Shown piece after piece: positions 43,004 to 52,531 of a DNA stretch of 64,000 nucleotides; position 1 is the stretch's first letter; each line of letters begins with the position of its first letter. The DNA comes from Symbiodinium microadriaticum (lineage: Eukaryota; Sar; Dinophyceae; Suessiales; Symbiodiniaceae), in assembly GCA_001939145.1 (NCBI GenBank), contig LSRX01000512.1:271315-335314 (forward strand). Reading direction: 5' to 3'. Both the position numbers and the translations under genes were made by a program. Under the pieces are notes generated by a model, which did not search any database, was not told the origin of the DNA, and saw only the letters and a program-made list of their open reading frames with translations.

Positions 43004-45034
43004 CTGCGGAGCAGAATGGCTTATGAGCAGCTTCCTTCGACTGCTTCCGTGCCGCACCTTCTCCGAGGGGCAGGGAGCGGCAGCACTTGCTGCAGAGGCA
43101 GCCCTCCATGTCCCCGCGCTTTCCAAGCTTGCCGAGCTGCAGCTGTGTTTCTGGTAGCCGCATGGCGAGAGCTGGGGAGCGGAGGTGAAGCGGACTGCTG
43201 CGCTGACTTGAGTTCGCGAGAGGCTACGCAAGCGAAGAGCACGAACAGAGCTGGATTCCGCAAGCACCCACCCACTCGAGATGCCACGCAACCCGCACAC
43301 GACCTCCGCTACTACCTATGATGGATGTCTCCACGATTTCATGTTCATCTCACATCAGATAATATCAATGAAATCATCCGGATGCGGACTCCGCTGGAGG
43401 TTTACACGTCACTGGCGAAATCTCGTGTCGGTAACTCGAGTGCAGTGTGGCTGGAATTTGCCATCTGCGAATCCCACGACCGTACTTCTTTGGAAGTATC
43501 ATGTACTTTGGGGTTTCGCCCACCCTCAACTTCGATCTTCTGTTCATGTTGGCACCAACTTAATGCTGCTATTTCGTTTCGTTCTGCAGGCTGAGCTCCT
43601 GCTCATGCCTCACAGTTATGATCGTGAGAGGCATTCGATACAACAGCCTGTCCCCCATGTAGACACTCGATCCTACAAGCAGCACATGCTGACACGCATC
43701 AGTGCCGGGTTGGTTGCCAAATTTCTGGATCATCAAAAAAACGCGTTGATATGAGCCTTGTGAATTATCTCTATCGCAAGCAGCCTCATCCTGGAAGGAA
43801 AGGCACGTGTGCACCTGCGTGATCTTGTCTGTTTGACGTGTTGTGGCCCCACACCAGCTACCCCGCCTCCTCCGACGTGTTCTAGAAGAAGCGGGGCCCC
43901 CGGCCTTGGGACCCCGGGTGGGGGGTTACACCACCAACAGCAACAACATTCATAGAATCAACACGAGTAAGAGATATAGTATCACCATTGCCAATATTGT
44001 CATCAACATAGGAATTCACGTCGTCTCACTAGCGCCCTGCCTTCGTCATGGGTTTCGCCCAAAAGTATCACGTGTCTGAAATCCTACTCACCATCAACAC
44101 CAGCGACTGCATCAGCCATCATCTGAGTCATTATTGCATTGGAAGGTAAGTGATGATGACGAGAATGATGATGGTGATGATGATGATGATGATAATGCTA
44201 GTGATACTAACTAGAAAGGGTGATCATATCTAGCCGGTTATTGTGGTGTTAAGCAGAGCTCAATAAGGGCTTAATATGGCTTCAATGAGGGTGTACTATG
44301 GCAGTAATAAATAAGGGCTCATTATGGCCATACTAAAGGCTTAAATATGGCAATAATAAGATACTAAGAGTTTAATATTGCCATAATAATAAAGGGTTCA
44401 TGTATCCATTCTGAAAGGTGAATATGGCAATAATAAAGCCCTAATATAGCCGCGCTAAAGGCTTAATTCGGTCATATATGACGTTAAAAAAAAATAAAAA
44501 GGAGTTTAGGTTGTAAACCCTAAAAGGAGTAGGTCTGGGTGGTGCGCCGCCTCATGAACGGCGCGGGGTGGGAAAAAGGATCGGGCCGCCATAAGCCGGC
44601 CGAAGAGCAGCCTTGGCTGCAAGCACGCCGTCCGCCGCAAGATCCACACAAGCACTGACGGCGCAACTTCCGTGAAAAAGCGCAAAACCCTAAACCCTAA
44701 ACCCTAACCCCTAAACCCTAAACCCTAAACCCTAAAGCCCAAACCCTAAGCCCTAAGTAGACCTCTACCAGTCTGAGATGTCTGCAGGACCACGGGATGC
44801 AAACCCAGCTCGTCGAAGGAGTAAGGCCTGAGACGCTTGGAAGGTTCACTCTTAACCCTTACATAGGGTTTAGGGTTTAGGGTGTTTGGTATCTGGGTTT
44901 TGGGGGTCTTGGGCTTTTGGGAGTTAGGGGTTTTGGGATGTTACGGTTTAGCGACGCCAAAGCCAGAACTGGCTCCGGCTGTTCGAACCGAGACTTTCGG
45001 GAAAGCTTAGGGTTACGGTTTGGGGTTGAGGGTG

Positions 45035-45161
45035 TACTTGGAGGCCCAGGGGACTTAGCAAGTAGGTTGTAAGTAGAGTTGTAAGTAGCCTAAATGGAGT
45101 TACCCCAATCACAACCCTACATATAAGCGACTTACTAAGTCCCCTGGGCCTCCAAGTGGGG
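45035..45161. mobile_element. MITE family 4, copy 4 (best preserved)
   Basis: Left TACTTGGAGGCCCAGGGGAC and TTAGCAAGTAGG; right CGACTTACTAAGTCCCCTGG and GCCTCCAAGTGGGG. About 127 bp with strong inverted ends and a TTACCCCAAT centre. Confidence 0.7.
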
Positions 45162-48100
45162 GTTTAGGGTTTCAGGTCTAAGAGTCTAGGGTTTCGGGTT
45201 TAGGGCTTAGGGTTTAGGGGGATTGGGGTTGTCAAACCTTAAGCCCTAAACCCGAAACCCTAAACCGAAATCTCTAGGGCATTGCACGACATCGGGAAAC
45301 ATTTCTTTGCTTTGGAGTTCAGGGGAGGGCTTAGGGCTTTGGAGTTCAGGGCTTAGGGCTTAGGGCTGAGGGTTTGGGGCGTAGGCTTTAGGGTTTACGG
45401 TGTTTTTAAGTTTAGGGTTGAAAGTTTAGGGTATAGGGTTAACAAGGCTTGAGATTCAACACTTCGCACAGGGGCATGACACACACAGCTAGGCCCTAGC
45501 ACCTATGAGGCTTTACACAGCCTATAGACCCTGCACCCTAGCCGGAAACCCTAAACCCTGCATGAGCGCTAAACTGCTGTTCTCAGCATCCGAAACCCTA
45601 AACCTCTAAACCCCATAAAGTATACGGCAACCCTTTAACCAGCCTGTAGAAACCCCCAAACCCCTGAACCCTAAACCCCTAAACCCTGAACCCTAAACCC
45701 AGAAGCCCTGAAGTTCCTAAAGGCCCGAAGCCTTTGCAGAACCCACAACGGGACCCGATTGCAACCCCAACTGGCCCTAAACCCCAAAGCCCCTGAACCC
45801 AAACCCTAAACCCAAGCCGCAAAACCCAAAACCCTGAACCCAACCCCGAAACCCTACAACCTCAAACTAAAAGAAACCCAAAACCCCAAACCGCACACCC
45901 CACAGCCTAAAACTAAACCCTAAAGTAGCCTAACAACTAACCTGGGAGAAAAAATGATAGACTTTCATGTCGCTATGGTTCCTTTCAGGAACAGATCCAA
46001 CAAGAAGTATTCAAGTATGGTAACTCCAAAGCCCTAAACCCTAAACTCAGGTACAACGAGTGCCCCACACGGTACCGAAGAGAAGCTCCTCCCCGGACTT
46101 GTAGACCTCACCACGTGGTGCTTTTTAGATTTTTCAAATTTCTGACTGTTCCTGAAGACTATCCATAGAGCTTGGCTCTTCGAACTTCAGGTTTAGGGTT
46201 TAGGGTTCAGAAAGGGATGCAGAAGATCTCATGAAGGGGGGGGTCTTTGTGTAAGCAGGCTCCTGAAGGGTTTGCTTAAGAGTTTTAACTCAGCTCCATA
46301 TGGGCATTCTAGTACAGGTCAACATGTGGGGGGGGGAGGGGGAGTAAAAGGACTCATACCCTAAACCCTAAACCCTAAACCCCAAGAGGGTCTTCTCCGG
46401 TTATTTAAGGTCGAGAGACGGGTTTTGAAGGACTGTATAGAGAGGGCTCCTAGGGTTCAGGGCTTCGGGTGCTAGGGTCTGGGTCTCCGGGCTTTAGGGT
46501 TTAGGGTTTAGGGGTTGAGGGTTTAGTGTTTAGTGTTTAGGGGTTCAGGGTTTAGGGTTTAGGGTTTAATTAGGGTTGAGGGGTTTAGGGTTTAGCGTTT
46601 TGGAGGTTTAGGGGTTGAGGGTTCAGGGTTTAAGTTTAGGGGTTTGACCACATCTCTACTTGAAGGGACTTCGCAAGTAGGGCTGTAGAGCTGTTGCGTG
46701 ACACACAAAGTAACTCATCGAAAAGCAACTAACCCTAAACCCTAAACCATAAACCCTAAACCCTGAACCCTACATGGTAAAGGCTTCCGGACCTCCGTCC
46801 TCGGGATCCTTCAAACGTTGCATCAGCCTGATCTGGAAGACCAGATTGAAACAGTTGGGCCGCCGTCGTACTTATCAGCCCAGAGACACGCCTCGGAGGC
46901 ATGCCAAAAAATGGCATCAACCCTAAACCCTAAAACCCCTAAACCCTAAACACTAAACCCCTACACCCCTCAATCCCTAAACCCTAAACCCTTGGCAACT
47001 TCCTGGCTCCGATTCTGCATCACCAGCTCCGCAATGTCGGTGCTCTGCCCACCACTCACCGTCGCGTGGGCTGTGCAGAATGTCATCGGTTTGGGCTGCG
47101 CGGCAACAGAAAGCAAACGGGTTTTAAAACTGAATGCAGCCGGCGATTAGTTGCGAATTTCCACTTAAAGCTTCTGATTCTGATCTGATGTTCCTTGTTA
47201 TCTTCAGCTACAACTACAATTCTTATAACCCCACTTGGGGGTGCAAAAAACCTGCCTTACTAAGTCCTCCGATCCTACAGACAAGGATTTGAAGGATGTT
47301 TCGAAGAAGGGTTTAGGGTTTAGGGGTTTAGGGGTTTAGGGGTTTGGGGTTTAGGGGTTTAGGGTTGAGGGGTTTAGGGTTTAGGGTTTAGGGTTTAGGG
47401 GTTTAGGGTTTTGTGTTAGAACTCTTTGTGGGGTTTGTAGCGTAAGCGTTTACAGGATTTTATCAACAGGTTCTTGTAGGCTTTTATGAGCTGCTTCAAA
47501 AAGAATTCGATATGGGTGTTACAGGTCTGTATGTTGGGGGTTTCCCGGATTTCAGAAGGGGCTTAGGGTTTAGGGTTTAGAGTCTAGGTTCCGGCTTTAT
47601 GAGACTTGCTAGAATTCACAGTTTCACGAACACTCCTTGCAAAGCACGTCAACTTTTTGATCAAAGACACATCTCCTCTCTTTCTTCCTAAACCCTGAAC
47701 TCTAAGCCCCCAAACCAAAAACCTGAAAACCCCTAAACTCCGAACCCTAAGCCCTAAATTACCAACCCTAAACAGGCATTGGGGCCGTACAGCCCTTGCA
47801 AGACCTGCGCTGAAGCTTGTCCCAGGATCTCCAGTACCCTAGGGTTTAGGGTTTAGGGGTTTAGGGGTTTAGGGTTTAGGGTTTAGGTTCTAGGGTTTAG
47901 GGGTTTAGGGGTTTAGGGCTTAGGGTTTAGGGTATAGGAAAGCTAAGACTCCAAAAAACGAAAAGGATCCACTGGGAGACTTAATCCCTGGACTGGACCC
48001 GAAACCCCCCCAAGCCTTAATCCCTGATCCCTAAACCCCTAAGCCCCGAAACTCCTAAAAACCCTAAGCCCTACGCTCTAAAACCGAAACCCTAAACCCT

Positions 48101-48534
48101 GAAACCCAAAACCCCCCCTCAAACCCAAAAAACCCTAAACCCCCCCAAACCCTACAGCGTCTCCGAGCGCGCGGCCACGAGATCCTTGCTCCTCCCTTCG
48201 CGCGTGACGCAGAGACCAAGCTCCTGTTGGCCGCTTGGAAGCGGCAACTGGTGAGGGGTGTCTGGTTTTAGGGCTTAGGGGTTGGAGGTTTAGGTTTTAG
48301 CATTTAGGGTTTAGGGTTTAGGGGTTAGGGATTGGAGGTTTAGGTTTTGCATTTACGGCTGAGGATAAAAATCCACGTTAGCTTCCCATTCCGGGACCTG
48401 AAGGCAATGACTAAACCCTAAACCCCTGAACCCCCAAACTCCTAAACCCCAAGACGGTGATGGAAAAACCCCAAAACCTCCTACATTGCCTTTGCTCAAC
48501 GATCACTGACAAGAAGACGAAGAAGGGTACAGAG

Positions 48535-48710
48535 CTTAGGGCTTAGGGTATAGGGTTGAGGGTTTAGGGTTGATGGTTTAGGGTTTAGGGCTTAGGGTTG
48601 AGGGTTTAGGGTTTAGGGTTGAGGGTTTAGGGTTGAGGGTTTAGGGTTGAGGGTTTAGGGTTGAGGGTTTAGGGTTGAGGGTTTAGGGTTGAGGGTTTAG
48701 GGTTACGCTT
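48535..48710 (+). repeat. GGTTTAGGGTTGAG 14-mer array
   Basis: Two-heptamer unit TTTAGGG+TTGAGGG repeated about ten times, a dimeric higher-order form of the telomere-like repeat. Confidence 0.85.
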
Positions 48711-49001
48711 TACAGTATAGGGTTCGAGCATTAGAAGAGCTCAATGCCCAAAGCCTCAATCCTCGCAGCTTTACTCCCTAATACGCTCCGGGTCACCCTC
48801 TCTGCAGCTCGTCCTTGGAGACAAACCTAACTTAGCTGCTGAGTTCATAATCACAGAAAGTGTACACTTTCATTTCTATAAGGGATCATATTATCCCCCA
48901 AAAGTTAAAGTCTAGTCATTCAGCTACTAAGAACACAAAACCTCAGGCTCAAAATAGCCAAAGAGCCTGATGTAGTACGGTCTGTGCGCCCAAGAGCCTT
49001 A

Positions 49002-49099
49002 CTAGGTGTCGATTTCAACAGTCCCCAAAACTATCTATAATTAGGGCTCTATATTTACACAACAAGGGAGATTAAAAGTTGTCCCAAATCGATACCTAG
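49002..49099. mobile_element. Solo palindromic element, CTAGGTGTCGATTT type
   Basis: CTAGGTGTCGATTT and AAATCGATACCTAG form inverted ends about 98 bp apart. Only one copy noticed. Confidence 0.45.
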
Positions 49100-49939
49100 C
49101 ATTTTGTAGGAGTCCTGAGAGCGGCTCTCAAAACCTCAAGCCGCTCCTCTTGGATGCGGAGTTCGAAGCGCCGTAATTACCCTGAACCGCCCACCCCCCC
49201 TTCCAAAAAGAAACAAATCCTCCCCAGAACCCCTCCCAAATCAAAAACTACCCAGAACCCACAAGAAAAACGCACAACTACACCATAACAACTGAAGCCC
49301 CAAACTGATGCAACACGAATACAAGGCCTGTTAACGGAACCCCTTTAAGGAACCGCAAAGTTGTTGAGTCCCACGACCCCAAAAAAATCTGAACCCTAAA
49401 CCCTAGACCCCTAAAACCCTAGAACACCCCTTCGAACCCTAAAACACTCAACATCATAAACACCCTAAAACAAAATTCTCTACTATTATCATCAATTATA
49501 CCCTTTTTTTAATAATCTTGAAAATATTAAGAAAAAGAGTCCCGGCGCTTCTCCTCGGCTGCCTGGCTAACCGCCTTGGCGTCCTCTTTGCGGAGCCTTT
49601 TTGGGGCGACCCTCCTCCCTTTAGGGTCTGGGGTTTAAAGTTTAGGGCAGGATTTTGGGGTTTAGAGTTTAAAGGTTTAGGATTTAGGGTTTTGGCGTTT
49701 TGTGGTTTTGGGTTTCGGGTTTAGGGTTTCGACGACTTTAGACTCGTGCGTGGGATTTCGGGTGCAGATTTTCGGGTTTCTGCGCTTCCCCCGGCAAGGT
49801 CTCGGATGGGAGCTTCGGGGTTAGGACGTTACGCTGTTCTCCTCTGAAAGGGTCCTTGGCTTCGGGTCTAGGGCTCAGGGCTTCGGGAGGGAGAGACTGG
49901 GGCTTGAGTGCTTTCAAAAATCAAAATTGACGGTTGAGG

Positions 49940-50349
49940 CAAGACCCTAAACCCTAGAAGCCTTAACCCCAAACCCTAAACCCCTAAACCCTAAACCCTA
50001 GAAACCTTACCCCTAAACCCTAAACCCCTAAACCCTAAACCCTAGAAACCTTAACCCTAAACCTTAAACCCCTAAACCCTAAACCCCTAAACCCCAAAAC
50101 GCTAAACCCTAAACCCCTCAACCCTAATTAAACCCTGAACCCTAAACCCTAAACCCCTAAATCCTGAACCCTAAACCCTTAAACTCTAAACCCCTACACC
50201 CTAAAAAACCCTAAACACCCCCAACCCCTCAACCCTAAACCCTAGAAACCTTCACCCTAAGCCCCCAACCCCTAAACCCCTAAACCCATAAACCCCTAAA
50301 CCCCCAAACCCCCAAACCCCCCAAGCCCTAAACCCTAAGCCCTAAACCC
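49940..50349 (-). repeat. CCCTAAA array, target of element B
   Basis: About 400 bp of CCCTAAAC, CCCCTAAAC and CCCTAGAAACCTTA-type units. Element B interrupts the array; CCCTAA-type sequence resumes at 59,056. Confidence 0.85.
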
Positions 50350-50567
50350 TGCAAGCGAAGCTTGGAATGCTCCTCTACGCAGGTAGAAGTGCGAGCATCG
50401 CATGTGACTGATAGATGACCGCAGCTCGTACAGTCATCAAGGAAAAAGGGCGAGTGTGATCGTAGACGCTGCTGTGCCGCGCCATAGTGATTCTCGTGCT
50501 GCCCTTGCTTTGTCGCTGTCAGTGCTAGAGCATCAATCATCCAGCTACTGCGGGCAAGGCGCTCGCA
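50350..50567 (+). repeat. Element B 5' LTR (218 bp)
   Basis: Starts TGCAAGCGAAGCTTGGAATG and ends GCAAGGCGCTCGCA. Short for a copia-type LTR. No difference from the 3' copy was seen. Confidence 0.93.
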
Positions 50568-50582
50568 TGGTAGCGGAGCCGA
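50568..50582 (+). other. Element B primer-binding site
   Basis: TGGTAGCGGAGCCGA directly follows the LTR. TGG matches a tRNA CCA 3' end, and 10 of 13 bases match the common initiator-Met site TGGTATCAGAGCC; the exact tRNA is uncertain. Confidence 0.6.
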
Positions 50583-50653
50583 GAGTGGGGAAGCTCTCGG
50601 CTCGGTGATCCAGGGACCTCAAGATTAAGACCTCAGCCGCGACGCCGCTGAGG

Positions 50654-52531
50654 ATGACGAGTGCAACTGCAGTAACTGGAGTTGTCCGCAACAAAGACGG
50701 CGTGCCAGCATGGGACGGGAATTGCTCAACATACCAGGAGTATGAGGAGATCTGTTTGCTATGGCAGGAGTCCACCGAGTACCACAAGCGCTACATGAAT
50801 GGACCGAAGCTAGCCGGCGAACTGACAGGACCAGCCAAGCGGCTGATCCTCGGAAAGCCATCGGGGTGGCTTTCTCATCCCAATGGCGTACACACGCTAT
50901 TGGAATATCTGCGAAGCTGTCTCGGGCGCCCCCAGATATCCGAGCTCTCAGATTTCCTGACGCGCTACTTCAGGCATGGACGCCGAAAGGCCGGGGAGTC
51001 CATGTCAGATTATGTGACGAGGAAATGTGAGATGTATTTACGGGCGCAACAGGCTTTGCAGAGGGTGAGGCCACACCACGGGAGCGGGGACAACAGCTAC
51101 GCGACACATGAGGAGCCACATGGTGGAATTCGAGATCAAGGGCGACGCAGTAGCTGGGATTCGACAACGAGCCAGATGACCAATGACAGCAACCCCGCCG
51201 CCCCGGTGGCGGCCGCTGCATCAAATGCAGCGGACAATGACGCGGAGGAGACCAACAACGAGCCGCGAGACCCTTGGTCGTGGAACAACACCGGCCAGGG
51301 ATGGAACTGGTGGGACACAGGAAGCTCTTGGAGCTGGGGCTATGGAAGCTCCTGGTGGCAAGATGCTTGGGAAAGCCGATATCCAGCACAGCGCTGGAAG
51401 ACGGCCCCCAAGGTTCCACTACTAGAAATCCTGCCGGACTTTGTTCAGGCCTGGTACATGCTGCAAGACTCAGGTTTGGATGTGCATGATCGCAATATGA
51501 TCCAGACAGCAGTGGGCAGTGATTTCACTTTGCAGCGAGTGTCCCAGGAACTGAGGACACAGTGGCCGGACCATGAACTGAAAAAGCGGGACCAAGGCCA
51601 TCGCCACTCGAGCTACTGGGGCGAAACCCAGATGGAGAGCGAGGAAGATGGCGACAGCGAGACCTATGATCGAGGCTACTGGCTGGAGCATGGTATGAAT
51701 GAAGAAGGCTTGGCGGCGATGGATGCTGCCGAGGATGACATTCAAGGTGCCATGGCTGCCATTCAGTCGGCTAAACGCACATTGAAGGAGGCAAGGGCCA
51801 AACAAAAGTTTGTTAAGCTGTCGCGGAAGTACTATCAGGGATCAGGGGCCACCGGCGGCCAGCGCGGCCATGCCCCGGATGACAGCAAGATGACCTGCCT
51901 CAAGTGCGGGCGCGTGGGACACCGCGCAGCCAACTGTCCTGAGAAGAAGGACAAGCCGGAGACACAGCACGCCCCTTTTGTGTGCTTTGGTGACGTGGAT
52001 ATCGCTTGGGCTAATGGGACAAGCAAGACGACAGAAGAGGCGATCAGTGAGGGCATGGCCATCATTGACGGCGGAGCTACCAAGACGCTGGGCTCCATTG
52101 CGGCAGTGGAGAGCCTCATGGCTAAGAATCGTGAACATCGTGGGCACGACGGAGTCAAAGGCATCGACCCCGACAATCGACCAGTGTTCTCTTTTGGAAA
52201 CTCGAGCCGCAATCGCTGTGCCTCTACTGTACAGATGTTGCTTGAGGCGGCTGGGAAACCCGGCCAGTTACAGATTCACACGCTCGAGGAAGGGCAGGGG
52301 CCCATCCTCCTGTCCGTGGATACCCTCAGGACGCTCAAGGCGGTGATCGATTTTGAACATGATGTCCTTGTGTTTCGCGCCTTGGATGATAAGAAACTGA
52401 TTCCAGTGGAGCGATCTGCTACCGGTCATCAGCTGCTTCCTTTATCTACTGATCTTTACAAGAACGCATGGACCACCTCAAAGGCGGTCCCAAGTCTCTT
52501 GGCTTTTCGCGAGCCAACGGCAGCTGAGTAG
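50654..52531 (+). CDS. Element B Gag-protease
   Basis: 625 codons from ATG 50654 (86 nt after the LTR) to TAG 52529-52531. The N-terminal 130 residues look like copia-type Gag (GELTGPAKRLILGKPSGWLS, LEYLRSCLGRPQISELSDFL, a tract after which SDYVTRKCEMYLRAQQAL follows). A Trp-rich linker lies at about 205-240 (WNWWDTGSSWSWGYGSSWW). A helical segment with EEGLAAMDAAEDDIQGAMAA precedes one CCHC knuckle at about 415 (CLKCGRVGHRAANC). The retropepsin-like active site is AIIDGGATKTLGS at about 470, with DGGA in place of the usual D(S/T)GA. The stop is followed by an open continuation in the same frame, so read-through would give Gag-Pol. The ATG is the first in the transcript's interior. Confidence 0.85.
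   Translation: MTSATAVTGVVRNKDGVPAWDGNCSTYQEYEEICLLWQESTEYHKRYMNGPKLAGELTGPAKRLILGKPSGWLSHPNGVHTLLEYLRSCLGRPQISELSDFLTRYFRHGRRKAGESMSDYVTRKCEMYLRAQQALQRVRPHHGSGDNSYATHEEPHGGIRDQGRRSSWDSTTSQMTNDSNPAAPVAAAASNAADNDAEETNNEPRDPWSWNNTGQGWNWWDTGSSWSWGYGSSWWQDAWESRYPAQRWKTAPKVPLLEILPDFVQAWYMLQDSGLDVHDRNMIQTAVGSDFTLQRVSQELRTQWPDHELKKRDQGHRHSSYWGETQMESEEDGDSETYDRGYWLEHGMNEEGLAAMDAAEDDIQGAMAAIQSAKRTLKEARAKQKFVKLSRKYYQGSGATGGQRGHAPDDSKMTCLKCGRVGHRAANCPEKKDKPETQHAPFVCFGDVDIAWANGTSKTTEEAISEGMAIIDGGATKTLGSIAAVESLMAKNREHRGHDGVKGIDPDNRPVFSFGNSSRNRCASTVQMLLEAAGKPGQLQIHTLEEGQGPILLSVDTLRTLKAVIDFEHDVLVFRALDDKKLIPVERSATGHQLLPLSTDLYKNAWTTSKAVPSLLAFREPTAAE

Larger units (their letters stand above)
43300..50344. other. 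Spacer: AT-rich decayed repeats then heptamer arrays
   Basis: No gene supported. 43.3-44.1 kb is unique sequence ending in a GC-rich block (43,890-43,930, containing GGGGCCCCCGGCC and CCCCGGGTGGGGGG). 44,155-44,205 is a GAT microsatellite. 44,250-44,480 repeats an AATATGGCAATAATAAAGGG-like motif in a degenerate way, related to 18,630-18,770. From 44.7 kb on, heptamer arrays dominate (44,690-44,760, 45,160-45,270, 46,495-46,650, 47,300-47,415, 47,840-47,935, 48,535-48,710, 49,940-50,344). A palindrome with CTAGGTGTCGATTT ends lies at 49,002-49,099. Confidence 0.55.
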